From an unidentified bacterial endosymbiont (GTDB lineage: Bacteria; Pseudomonadota; Gammaproteobacteria; Enterobacterales; Enterobacteriaceae): a stretch of 64,000 nt of DNA. Made by a program: the position numbers and the translations under genes. This document shows positions 8,534-16,183 of this stretch, piece by piece (positions within the stretch are counted from its first letter, which is position 1; every line of letters starts with the position of its first letter). The notes below the pieces were generated by a model. The model saw only the letters and a program-made list of their open reading frames with translations, made no database searches and was not told where the DNA came from. Location: NCBI RefSeq assembly GCF_918797525.1, contig NZ_OU963893.1, positions 1,798,001 to 1,862,000 on the forward strand, read 5' to 3'.

Positions 8534-9891
8534 ACAACTGTTCTCCGCCTAATTCCCCAACAGCACTTCCCACTGTGCTACCAGCGTACCCTAACCCAAC
8601 ACCTGCAATAACGGTACAAACAAGCCCGCCAACACCAGCAGTACCAACGCCTATTGCGACACATAATGGTATAGCCCCGCCACCAGCGAGAACACCGCCA
8701 CCTGTACCCAAAGCAAAACTACCTATCTCAGTATACTTTTTCTTGGTACATTCAGCTTCGCGACCAACAGAACATGCCTCATGGATTTCGTTAAGAGAAT
8801 GGAGTCCGCTAAAACCAATGCCTAAGTAACCAGTGTAACGCATTGCTTTTACGTATTTAGCTGCCCGTTCGATGTGGGTAGCATAACCTTCAATGTCACT
8901 GATCCCCGTTTCATTCCATTTGTGGGTAATAGAACTACTGGACAGGCCGAGTGCATTTTTTATTTTGGTATACTCTCCGAATTTCATAGCCTTATTCAGG
9001 AAGTTGACTTTGAGTATGGATTCAAGCTCTTTAAACAACTGGCTGCGTCGTACATAAAATTGTTCACCAATTAATGCACCACGTGTTAAGTAGGTGTTTT
9101 TATATGTTTCCTGGATCTCTTTGAGTAATTTTTCGATACTCTCGAAGTATTTTCCAACAGGATCAGCAGCAAGGCCAATTCCTGTATCAGCGTAGCTGGT
9201 GAAATTAGCTATGGTAGCGTAGTGTTTGTGCAGTAAGTTAGCTTCCTCATGCGTCAATGGGGCCAATGCTGCATCGACTCGCGCTTTCGAGGCTTTCATG
9301 TGGGCAATCTGTTCGTCGTCCTGCTTATCAGGATCAACCAGAAGCATAATCGAACCAGCTTTGTATCTTTCATCCGGGCCGTTCAGCGTAGCGAATAACT
9401 CTTTGGCTCCTGCTGGCGGGGGTGCCTGTGAATAACAGACGTTGCCAGGCTTCTGTGGTGCCGCCGTAGGGGATAATGGCAAAACCTGCGTCGATGCCTG
9501 TTTTCTTTTTCGCTGTCTGGGCGTGTTGTTCTGGTTCTGGCTCAATTGGGCCAGGCAGAACAGGAAACTCTACCTTGTGATAATTGTCTGTGGTTGTTGT
9601 TGACTGGCTCTCAAGTTCATAATCATCCACTAAGTTTGAAGGAACGAATTTCGATTTGCAGGGGCAGGAGCTATAGCTGTGCAGTGTTCCAGCTATTCTT
9701 TTTCCATGTATGTCATCGTTATTAAGACCGCCACAAATACGGTAATACCCTGGATGTTTACCACAGGTAACTTTATGGCCTTCACACGCCATGTCTTTAT
9801 CGAAAAACTGGTGATCGGTAAAACCTTCGAGGATTCTTCCGCCGCAAACAGTCTTATCACCTCTGAACAGAAAGTAACCTTTAACCCCCAT
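8514..9891 (-). pseudogene. PAAR-domain T6SS effector with glycine-zipper C-terminus, frameshifted
   Basis: The first frame (9891 to 9370) encodes a PAAR-like tip domain (GDKTVCGGRILEG, DHQFFDKDMACEG, CGKHPGYYR, SSCPCKSKF). The second frame (open upstream to 9545, stop at 8514) encodes the effector body. They fuse if the G5 run at 9418-9422 is read as G4, giving TGTPPAGAKELFATLNGP and one protein of about 458 residues. The C-terminus (about 70 residues) is a glycine-rich hydrophobic segment ending in GGEQLYDVFGN, suggesting membrane insertion or pore formation. PAAR proteins cap the VgrG spike and carry toxins out through T6SS. The gene starts directly on the stop of a second PAAR gene (TAATG) and is followed by the membrane protein gene. 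The one-base change may be a sequencing error. Confidence 0.75.
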
Positions 9892-10364
9892 TAGTGCTTA
9901 CTCCCTGGCATGGTCAGGAATCCTTCCGGGAGTGTGTCACCTTCACGGAATACCAATCTGCTGCGGGATTGTGGCGTTGAGATTATTTCGTCGCCGTTAT
10001 CGAGCATACTGCCAACGAGTGCAGCGGATGCACCCTGCATGATTCGGGCCTTGCCAGCACCGGAAACAATAGTGGCTTCACTGCCATCAGCGTAAACAAC
10101 TTTATCTCCAACCCTTGCAACCTGAAATCCCCCGGCAGTGCTCCTACCCGATGCTTTTTGAAGAACGCCACCATTGCGGGTAAGGCTCCCGACCGTTGCA
10201 ATCCTGAAGATTAGTTTGACAGGGCAGGTGGCTAACCGGGTGTTCAGGTTTAAGATTTCTTGCTGCGTGCTTTCGTCAAATGTGGCGATCTCTCCTGGTG
10301 TGAATGGTGGTTGAGCGCAACATTTTACAATCTCGGTGGTTAGCTCGTTGGTGTATTGCTGCAT
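9891..10364 (-). CDS. PAAR-like protein
   Basis: A 157-residue protein. An N-terminal helical part (residues 1-45, rich in Thr and Glu) is followed by a PAAR-like repeat region: VGSLTRNGGVLQKAS, VARVGDKVVYADGSEATIVSG, and ALVGSMLDNGDEIISTPQ. Its stop overlaps the start of the PAAR effector (TAATG), so the two are probably made together. It may be a tip adaptor for the effector or a second spike tip. No toxin domain is visible. Confidence 0.7.
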   Translation of the reverse strand: MQQYTNELTTEIVKCCAQPPFTPGEIATFDESTQQEILNLNTRLATCPVKLIFRIATVGSLTRNGGVLQKASGRSTAGGFQVARVGDKVVYADGSEATIVSGAGKARIMQGASAALVGSMLDNGDEIISTPQSRSRLVFREGDTLPEGFLTMPGSKH

Positions 10365-10607
10365 AAGTCCCTCTACTTGTTATGAAAATAATCCCATAGG
10401 TCATTTTACAAGCAATAACCGCAGGCGCAACAAGTATTAGATCTAAGTGAAACTACGTTTCGTAACAGAAGGTTAGGGGATAGGACGATGCTTTGCGGCA
10501 TTGCTTGAACTATTAAGCGCGAACTTTGAGGCACTCCCGGTTGTTACCCCGGCAGTCCCCAAATATCAGGGGCTGGTAGGGCGCTGATGGCCCCGTAACG
10601 GATGAGA
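10365..10607. other. Non-coding spacer between recombinase and PAAR operon
   Basis: No gene is supported. The stretch contains small GC-rich inverted repeats around 10560-10594 (GGGG...CCCC), which could end the leftward recombinase transcript, and it provides the promoter region of the PAAR operon. No strong promoter match is claimed. Confidence 0.4.
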
Positions 10608-11219
10608 CTACGCCGCCAGCACTTTATTGATGGTAGTTCGCGCTGCACCTGTAAGGCGATGAATCTCGCTTTTGGTTTTACCTGCTTCGTGCCATGCGCG
10701 AATCTGTTCGTGCAGTTTCTTGTCTACTGGACGGCCCTTGTAAGCGCCCTCAGCTTTCGCCTTGCTGATTCCCTCAGCCTGACGGCGGCGGCGGTCTGTG
10801 TAGTCTTTACGGGCTATTGCTGCCAGCATTTCTAACATCATGCCGTTGATAGCTTTCATCATCGACTGCATAAACTCACCCTGTGCGGCTAACACTACGT
10901 GGCTGGTAGGCAGGTCGAGAGCTATCACCCGTAAACCTTTACTATCGATCTGAGCTTTAAGTGTCTCCCAATCCTCAGCGTTGAGACGGCTCAGGCGGTC
11001 TACTTGTTCGACTAACAGAATGTCTCCGGGCGCGGCTATGTCTATCAGGCGCATAAGCTCCGGGCGCTGTAAGCTGGCTCCGCTTACGTTCTCAATGAAG
11101 TATGTGACGTGACCCAAATCATGAGCGGCGGCGAACTCAGCCAATGCTGCTTTGGCGCGTGTAGCATCCTGCTCTTTAGTGGAGGCGCGAAGATAGGCAT
11201 AAACTCGGCTGGTGGTCAT
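10608..11219 (-). CDS. Serine recombinase (resolvase/invertase family)
   Basis: A 203-residue small serine recombinase. The N-terminal catalytic domain has the nucleophile in YLRASTKEQDATRA (about Ser13) and the conserved EQVDRLSR motif near residue 75. The long E helix follows, and the C-terminus carries a helix-turn-helix (TKSEIHRLTGAARTTINKVL). The family resolves or inverts DNA between short crossover sites. No pair of inverted crossover sites around a variable gene was seen nearby. An imperfect inverted repeat around 11255-11290 (GTAGC...GCTAC) just upstream may be a binding site. Confidence 0.9.
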   Translation of the reverse strand: MTTSRVYAYLRASTKEQDATRAKAALAEFAAAHDLGHVTYFIENVSGASLQRPELMRLIDIAAPGDILLVEQVDRLSRLNAEDWETLKAQIDSKGLRVIALDLPTSHVVLAAQGEFMQSMMKAINGMMLEMLAAIARKDYTDRRRRQAEGISKAKAEGAYKGRPVDKKLHEQIRAWHEAGKTKSEIHRLTGAARTTINKVLAA

Positions 11220-11397
11220 CAGGGTAGTCTTTATGTAGCTTTTGGATTGTAGTATAATTGCGTGTAGCGTTTAAGTAGTCAAGCGATATTTAAGCTACGC
11301 CTTTTAGGCCACTTTCATCACGTAGTCTTAATGTATACTCAAATGCTTCGCTTGTGTGATGGCGTGAGGATTCACGCCATTAAGAGATAGAAGAGTA

Positions 11398-11712
11398 CTA
11401 CTCTTCAAAAAACTGTTGAACTGCCCAGCCACCGTGACCGCCTGGGGTGATGAAGGAAACAAAACCTTTTTCGTCCACGTTCTGGATCTCCACTGTCATG
11501 GATTCTTTTAAAAGTCGACATTTACCGGAAGTAATGAGACCAATCATACCTTGCTGGTCTTTGTCCTGAATGTTACTGATCATCTCGTAAAAATCGGTCA
11601 GCTTCTTACAGTTAAATGTTCCTTCTTTTAGAGTGGCTCTATCCCCGTGGCTCAACGCGTAAGCGTTAGTCGCCGTCGCAATCAATACTGCCGCCATAAG
11701 AATCTTTTTCAT
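11398..11712 (-). CDS. Small secreted or periplasmic protein of unknown function
   Basis: A 104-residue protein starting at MKKILMAAVLIATATNAYA, a clear Sec signal peptide with cleavage after AYA. The open frame extends further upstream, but the ATG at 11712 is preceded by AGGA at the right distance, so it is preferred. The mature part of about 85 residues has two cysteines (FNCKK and GKCRL) that could form a disulphide. I do not recognise the family. It is upstream of the serine recombinase on the same strand, with 178 bases between them. Confidence 0.65.
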   Translation of the reverse strand: MKKILMAAVLIATATNAYALSHGDRATLKEGTFNCKKLTDFYEMISNIQDKDQQGMIGLITSGKCRLLKESMTVEIQNVDEKGFVSFITPGGHGGWAVQQFFEE

Positions 11713-11746
11713 AATGTTCCTGGTTTGTGTTCTGTGGAAGGAGCAA

Positions 11747-11774
11747 ATCATACAACATTAGTTTGAAATGTCAC
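11747..11774 (-). promoter_or_regulatory. Predicted promoter of the small secreted protein gene
   Basis: On the minus strand GTGACA (11769-11774) and TATGAT (11747-11752) are spaced by 16 bases, about 35 bases upstream of the ATG at 11712. Confidence 0.5.
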
Positions 11775-11805
11775 GATTAGAGCGTGGCTGATTAGAGGTC
11801 TAAAC

Positions 11806-11826
11806 TTGCATCTTTAGCAGATGCAA
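11806..11826. promoter_or_regulatory. Inverted repeat over the start codon of the XRE regulator
   Basis: TTGCATCT-ttagc-AGATGCAA is a perfect 8-base inverted repeat whose right arm contains the ATG of the regulator gene. Two copies of GATTAGAG (11775-11782, 11790-11797) lie just upstream. This is a likely operator for self-repression; which protein binds is not shown. Confidence 0.45.
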
Positions 11827-12282
11827 AAGAATCTAAGAGCCTTGTTTGGACAAAGAGTTAAACAGCTTCGCATTGCTTCTGGTCTTAGCCAGGAAGCATT
11901 TGCTGATCGCTGTGGGTTTGCTCGTAGCTACATGAGCAGGATTGAACGAGGGACGTCCAATGCCTCACTTGATGCTATTGAAACACTGGCTCTTGCGCTT
12001 GGGGTTGAAGCATGGCAACTCTTTGCTTCTAATCAAACTGAAAATACAGAGATTGTGATTGTTCCGTATGCGAAGGACGGCTCTTGTTTTAATCCGGGGC
12101 TTGCGAGTAATCGGGATCGGTCTTATGTCGTTGGCGAGGCTGAAAACCTAAAGAGGTTTCTAATTTTCGAAGAGGCTTTAGACTACCTGCGTAAGATGGA
12201 GACTGCGAAATGGAAGCGACCAAATGCAAACGGCAACTGGGGGATAGTTTCTGCGGTTCGCTGGGACTCTCTCGAAAAGTAA
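11821..12282 (+). CDS. XRE-family (Cro/CI-type) transcriptional regulator
   Basis: A 153-residue protein. Residues 8-65 form an HTH_3 domain (FGQRVKQLRIASGLSQEAFADRCGFARSYMSRIERGTSNASLDAIETLALAL). The remaining 85 residues have no recognised domain. It is transcribed towards the convergent gene at 12287-12673 and divergently from the secreted protein gene, with a shared 108-base control region. No clear ribosome site precedes the ATG, which lies inside an inverted repeat. It is probably the master regulator of the element. Confidence 0.85.
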   Translation: MQKNLRALFGQRVKQLRIASGLSQEAFADRCGFARSYMSRIERGTSNASLDAIETLALALGVEAWQLFASNQTENTEIVIVPYAKDGSCFNPGLASNRDRSYVVGEAENLKRFLIFEEALDYLRKMETAKWKRPNANGNWGIVSAVRWDSLEK

Positions 12283-12286
12283 AACG

Positions 12287-12673
12287 CTAAACGAAGGTGT
12301 AAACGATGGCGTGATCTTCCAGCTTCCATGGAAAGCGTGAGTTAACTACAAAGTGATTCCACTGGTACGAGATTAGCTCCGGGTCAACCGTCTGGCGCGG
12401 TTCTTGCGCTTCTATCACGCTGCGCCCGTCGCGGTACGCTTCCCACTCAAGGCGATGGATGTAGTATCCCGGCAACCACTCGATGATTGGCGTGTTTGGA
12501 ATAACACGAGGGAAATGGTCTTCCATGTTTTCCGTGCTGCGTTCCTCCGCTTCAAGCTGACGGTGGTGCTGGTGGTCAGCGTTTATAAGCTGGCGCTCAA
12601 CTTCTTCTATGCGCTGCGCCTTGCGTCCATTCTGAAAAAAGTCTTCGTATACTGCTTTGCTGCGTCGTGCCAT
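12287..12673 (-). CDS. Hypothetical protein of the element
   Basis: A 128-residue protein, basic and coiled-coil-like at the start (ARRSKAVYEDFFQNGRKAQRIEEVERQLINADHQHHRQLEAEE), then rich in aromatic residues (IIEWLPGYYIHRLEWEAYRDG). The family is not recognised. A strong ribosome site AGGAGG precedes the ATG by seven bases. It lies downstream of the repeat cluster at 12976-13062 and converges on the XRE gene with four bases between stops. Confidence 0.6.
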   Translation of the reverse strand: MARRSKAVYEDFFQNGRKAQRIEEVERQLINADHQHHRQLEAEERSTENMEDHFPRVIPNTPIIEWLPGYYIHRLEWEAYRDGRSVIEAQEPRQTVDPELISYQWNHFVVNSRFPWKLEDHAIVYTFV

Positions 12674-13063
12674 TTAATGGCCTCCTGAATAACGGTGATT
12701 TATTTTGATGCCCTGGCGGTGCGCTGGCGCTCGCTGGGCGGGAATGTGTGCGACTATCCTCGCCACCCGGATGGGGCGCGAGTACAGACTCGCTGTATGA
12801 GTGATTTAAAGTTTTGCTTTTCAATACTTGTTCAGCAGATCGCTACACCATGACAAACGTCACGGCGAGCGGCTGAAATGGGGCGGTTAATGCCTTGCGG
12901 GAAACTCTGGTTGGAGTCTACTCTCCCCGTTATAAAAACGGTGAAGTCGATAAAGATCTAAGAATACTTGATAAATAGCCCTGTTAGCCTTGTAGCCCTG
13001 ATCAGGGCAGTGGCGGCGCGGGTTTCAAAATGCAGGGCTAAAATGATAGCCCTGTAGCCCTGA
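12674..13063. other. Non-coding region with iteron-like cluster
   Basis: No gene is supported over these 390 bases. The left two thirds carry GC-rich short repeats; the right end carries the TAGCCCTG repeat cluster listed separately. It separates the helicase gene from the hypothetical gene at 12287-12673, all on the minus strand. Confidence 0.5.
12976..13062. repeat. Iteron-like TAGCCCTG cluster (candidate origin)
   Basis: The octamer TAGCCCTG occurs at 12976, 12993, 13047 and 13055, with a one-mismatch copy at 12985 and an inverted copy at 13033-13040. Two of the copies extend into ATCA, and one forms a perfect 14-base palindrome GCCCTGATCAGGGC (12995-13008). The cluster directly follows the helicase gene. 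Clustered direct repeats beside a replication protein gene are typical of a replication origin; this is a prediction. Confidence 0.55.
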
Positions 13064-14287
13064 TCATTGGGTCGGGTAATACTTATCAACAAACCAGGAG
13101 AGAACGCTCTCCGGGATCTTGCTGCTGCCGTCCTGCGACGCTCGATACCAAACTGATTTTAACCCTGCTCTGGTGTTCACTCTGGCACTCACATAGCCGC
13201 TGTCACGTAGCCATTGACTCGCGTCCTGTGGTCGCGGGAACGATGGGCAAGCATCATGGAATGATTTGAATGCAAACGCCGGATTCTCTCCGGTGAAGAT
13301 CTCCGCTTCGTTCTGCTCTTCGGTGATGCTGGCCTGTTTCATGCGCTCAAGTGCCACGCTGAACGGTGGGCGATACGGATTGAAGGATTCCAACGGGTAA
13401 GCCATTAGCCAGGCGTGTACGGCTTCCAGACCGCCCACGGCGAGCCAATCATCAAGGCGGGTGATAAACTCGGCTGTTTCCTCTCTGCCCGCCCGGTGGC
13501 GCACGTATTGAGTGCAGTAATGGCGACGGTCATTGGTTTCTACTTCAATCGGACTCTCACTGTTGGAGAAGGTGAAAAACCGGGTGAATGTTGGCACTTT
13601 ACGGGGTTGTTCGTACTTCCTGTTAATCTCGATCACTGGTTCTGTCTGAATGCTCTTTAGACGGTCTGCCATGCTGCGAGAGGCGGGCGGCGGGTCATCA
13701 AACAGAATGAGGATTGTACGCGCCATCGCGTCATTGTGGACGCTGGTCAGGGTGCTGTAGTTACTGTAAAGCGTGGTCTGCTGCATCAGGAGCGGTGACA
13801 GGATTTGATTGAACAAAAAACCTTTACCCGTCCCGGTATCACTGGGAATTACGATGTGCCAGCTTGGGCGCTGTTCCGGGTGCTGGAACATGTGCGCCAT
13901 GTATGCGCTCACTGTGTCGCGGTCTGCCTGGTCAGGGAAGAGCCTCGCCAAATACTCAAGCCAGAGAGTGAGATCTGCCGCTGGTGGCTTGTCGCTGCGC
14001 CACGTCCTGAACATGTTCAGTGCTCCATTCTGATCAATGCCGCATGGCTTCGCTGGATTAAAGTCCTGCACCATGATGAAAGGCACTTCGACCAGCAGAT
14101 CATCTAAATAATGTTGCTGCCATCTGCCACCAGTAGCAAGTTTGAATAACCTGCGGAGAATGTCCGTTCCATGATTGGTGTTAGTGGGGACGTGGTGGAG
14201 GAGTATTTTACCTTGGGCGCTGATAAATGCGTATTTTTCTGCCTTTAAATAGTCAATCAGTGTTCTTATTTGTTGCTTTTCTGTCAT
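13064..14287 (-). CDS. DUF5906-type replicative helicase (SF3-like, NrS-1 polymerase-related)
   Basis: A 407-residue protein with a Walker A motif IPSDTGTGKGFLF near residue 146, Walker B ILILFDDPP near residue 193, and a motif C-like FFTFSNSESP near residue 237, the order seen in SF3-type helicase domains of DUF5906/NrS-1-related proteins. No separate primase active site is visible in the first 120 residues. It is the last gene of the leftward operon starting at 15942 and is followed by an iteron-like cluster. Likely role: replication of the excised element. Confidence 0.8.
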   Translation of the reverse strand: MTEKQQIRTLIDYLKAEKYAFISAQGKILLHHVPTNTNHGTDILRRLFKLATGGRWQQHYLDDLLVEVPFIMVQDFNPAKPCGIDQNGALNMFRTWRSDKPPAADLTLWLEYLARLFPDQADRDTVSAYMAHMFQHPEQRPSWHIVIPSDTGTGKGFLFNQILSPLLMQQTTLYSNYSTLTSVHNDAMARTILILFDDPPPASRSMADRLKSIQTEPVIEINRKYEQPRKVPTFTRFFTFSNSESPIEVETNDRRHYCTQYVRHRAGREETAEFITRLDDWLAVGGLEAVHAWLMAYPLESFNPYRPPFSVALERMKQASITEEQNEAEIFTGENPAFAFKSFHDACPSFPRPQDASQWLRDSGYVSARVNTRAGLKSVWYRASQDGSSKIPESVLSWFVDKYYPTQ

Positions 14288-14405
14288 CAGTGCCCTCGTT
14301 CATAGCATTTCGTAAAGTTTTAATAATGAATGTTGGGCGGCTGTCCTCGCCCTTATTTGCATCAATCCAGCTGAGCACGTCGCGTGCGATAATGAGTTTC
14401 AACAT
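14253..14405 (-). CDS. Small 50-residue protein coupled to the helicase operon
   Basis: A 50-codon frame begins with ATG at 14405, overlapping the stop of the upstream small gene (TAATG), and ends at 14253, overlapping the start of the helicase gene by about 35 bases. The product starts MLKLIIARDVLSWIDANKG and is rich in charged residues. This overlap chain on both sides supports a real gene although the frame is short. The function is unknown. Confidence 0.5.
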   Translation of the reverse strand: MLKLIIARDVLSWIDANKGEDSRPTFIIKTLRNAMNEGTDDRKATNKNTD

Positions 14406-14608
14406 TATTTGTTATCCTTAGTTTTGAAGATGTAGCCCTCAGTTAATAGCCATTGGTAAAACTCGCCAATAGTGAGGCGGTCTACTTTCTTGCTGAAAAG
14501 TTCTTTTCGGGTTTCGAGGGTGATTTCTGATTTCTGCACTTCTTCCTGTCGCTGGTGGTTCCAATAGCTTTTTAACCATGCCAGCGATTTTTCTGCCTCT
14601 GTATTCAT
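14405..14608 (-). CDS. Small hypothetical protein of the replication operon
   Basis: A 67-residue protein (ends EFYQWLLTEGYIFKTKDNK). Its start overlaps the stop of the nuclease-like gene by 4 bases, and its stop overlaps the start of the next small gene. It has no recognisable domain. The overlapping arrangement argues that it is translated as part of the leftward operon. Confidence 0.6.
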   Translation of the reverse strand: MNTEAEKSLAWLKSYWNHQRQEEVQKSEITLETRKELFSKKVDRLTIGEFYQWLLTEGYIFKTKDNK

Positions 14609-15045
14609 CGGTAATACTCCAAATGGTTGATTTCATCGAATGGGATTGCGTAGTAGACGGCAAACTGCTTTAGCATGTGCCAGAACTCAGTTTCTTCTAA
14701 ATAACCGTTGCGGCGTTCGGTCGCTGCCTCGAATAACTCATCGTACAGATCGACGTGATGACCAAAATACACTTCCCACAAACGCGAGGTGAAATCTTCG
14801 CGGTCAGCAATGCCCGACAAGATACGATTAAAATCGCCCTCAATAGAGTTTGTGCTCTTGTTCAGGATGAGGCGGCAATGTCGCTTGTCTGGGTTGTGGT
14901 CATGGTCAATCACCGGATCTGTCAGTGGTCGCCCTGTGATAAAGTCGATGCCGTTCTGAGCTGCGGTCATCATTTCCCTGTAGGCGCGGGATTGCTTCTG
15001 CGCCAGTTTGAGCGGGTTCCGCTTCTGTGCGTATTCTTCAAACAT
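14605..15045 (-). CDS. His-Me finger (endonuclease VII-like) nuclease protein
   Basis: A 146-residue protein. Near residue 44 it has VIDHDHNPDKRHCRLILNKS followed by NSIEGDF, resembling the DHDH...R...L...N core of recombination endonuclease VII and related His-Me finger enzymes. The zinc-binding cysteines usual for that family are not apparent, so activity is uncertain. In phages such enzymes resolve branched DNA or nick DNA during replication and packaging. Here it lies in the replication operon, 8 bases after the 15054-15518 gene. Confidence 0.6.
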   Translation of the reverse strand: MFEEYAQKRNPLKLAQKQSRAYREMMTAAQNGIDFITGRPLTDPVIDHDHNPDKRHCRLILNKSTNSIEGDFNRILSGIADREDFTSRLWEVYFGHHVDLYDELFEAATERRNGYLEETEFWHMLKQFAVYYAIPFDEINHLEYYR

Positions 15046-15053
15046 AAGGCCGC

Positions 15054-15518
15054 CTACTTTGCTGAATCTGAAAGGGCTACACGGAGACGGCTGGCGAATG
15101 TCTGGGCCTCGGCTGCTGCGGCGGCTTGCGCGGCTGCTTCTGCACGTTGGCGGCGTTCCTCTTCGGCTACGGCTTGAGCGTAATATTCTTCTGCCTGGGC
15201 TGTCAGGGATGCCATTAGCTGGGCTTCTGCCTCTGCGGTGAGAGTGGCACGGTCTGCCTCAATTTCACCTTGCTTGCGGTTTAATACGATGCGAATCGCA
15301 GGTTCCCCGGCGTTATAGAACGGCTGGCGGTCAAAATCCGCGACTGTATAGCCGTCGAGAATGGCGGTTTGTAACTTGGTCAGGATCACCGGGTAGAAGT
15401 CTGAGATACTGAACACATCAGATAGATGGGCTTCAATGTGTCCTGAAATGTAACTCTCGCGCTGGGCCTTAAATTCTGCTTTTACTTCACGCATTAATGC
15501 GGCTGGTAGCTTAGTCAC
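15054..15518 (-). CDS. Hypothetical coiled-coil protein
   Basis: A 154-residue protein with a helical C-terminal half very rich in Ala, Glu and Gln (AEEERRQRAEAAAQAAAAAEAQ), predicted to be a long coiled coil. The N-terminal half (about residues 10-85) has no motif that I recognise. It overlaps the end of the upstream gene by 8 bases. Function unknown. Confidence 0.65.
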   Translation of the reverse strand: MTKLPAALMREVKAEFKAQRESYISGHIEAHLSDVFSISDFYPVILTKLQTAILDGYTVADFDRQPFYNAGEPAIRIVLNRKQGEIEADRATLTAEAEAQLMASLTAQAEEYYAQAVAEEERRQRAEAAAQAAAAAEAQTFASRLRVALSDSAK

Positions 15519-15942
15519 TTTTTTGTTTTTCCTTGATTTCTAATATTTTTTTGATGTTGATACGGTTGCAACGTGGGCAATAAAATGGACTCTTTCCCCC
15601 TACGAGGTAAGACGTGACGTAATGAACGCGTCCTTCGTAGTATTCCATTCCGATAAACCCAGATTGCAGCCACTTGTTGATCTCGCGATGGTCGTTGCCA
15701 TTGCTCCACTCGTTTACGAAATCATCCCAGGTGAAGCAGTGGTTCATCACTTCTTCTGCCCAGTAGATAAATGCCACACGCTGCGGGGTGGTCGGCATTC
15801 CGTACTGTCGGAGCCTGTCGCGGTAAACATGGAATTCGAAGCGGGGGAGCCATTCTGCGATGGTTGTTAATGTTTGACTTTTCAAATGTATGAGTTTTCC
15901 TTTAGTTCGGGCATAGGAAAACCTCCATGACGGATTGCCCAA
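15511..15942 (-). CDS. Hypothetical protein with C-terminal zinc-ribbon-like CPRC motif
   Basis: A protein of up to 143 residues, first gene of the replication operon. Near the C-terminus YCPRCNRINIKK looks like half of a zinc ribbon. The start is uncertain: the longest frame begins at a TTG (15942) right after an in-frame stop, while a TTG about 20 codons later follows AAGGA. A possible 10-codon leader frame (MPELKENSYI) with a strong GGAGG site overlaps this region. About 190 bases of leader separate it from the operon promoter. Confidence 0.5.
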   Translation of the reverse strand: MGNPSWRFSYARTKGKLIHLKSQTLTTIAEWLPRFEFHVYRDRLRQYGMPTTPQRVAFIYWAEEVMNHCFTWDDFVNEWSNGNDHREINKWLQSGFIGMEYYEGRVHYVTSYLVGGKSPFYCPRCNRINIKKILEIKEKQKSD

Positions 15943-16138
15943 CTATGCGGAGGCTACCCTTTGGAAATAGCTTCACGGTCGGCATTAGGGAGGTTTTATT
16001 CACTTTGCGGAGAGATGGCGCGAACGCCTGGTAATACAGATAAGCTGGCTACTATGGGAGTAGTGCAGGAGAGTAGATTCTACGAGCAGGGACGGAGAAG
16101 ATCTCCGGGTATGCCCTCGACATTACTCTCTAATACTT

Positions 16139-16168
16139 ATTATACACGTAAAGGCATTTTTTTGTCAA
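16139..16168 (-). promoter_or_regulatory. Consensus sigma70 promoter of the replication operon
   Basis: On the minus strand TTGACA (16163-16168) and TATAAT (16139-16144) match the consensus perfectly, with an 18-base spacer. It points at the operon beginning at 15942 and is the strongest promoter in the element. Confidence 0.8.
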
Positions 16169-16183
16169 TCAATTTTTATTGAC
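16164..16183. promoter_or_regulatory. Operator-like inverted repeat at the -35 box
   Basis: GTCAAT-N8-ATTGAC overlaps the -35 hexamer of the replication operon promoter. A repressor bound here would block the promoter; the XRE protein encoded at 11821-12282 is a candidate, without direct evidence. Confidence 0.4.

Noticed and set aside
11255..11290. res or invertase crossover site
   Set aside because: Only an imperfect inverted repeat; no second site bounding an invertible segment was found.
12597..12824. 75-codon minus-strand frame ahead of the hypothetical gene
   Set aside because: Overlaps the well-supported start and ribosome site of the gene at 12287-12673; no family or ribosome site seen.
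14439..14663. Alternative 74-codon minus-strand frame
   Set aside because: Lies across the junction of two better supported coupled genes and has no start signal.
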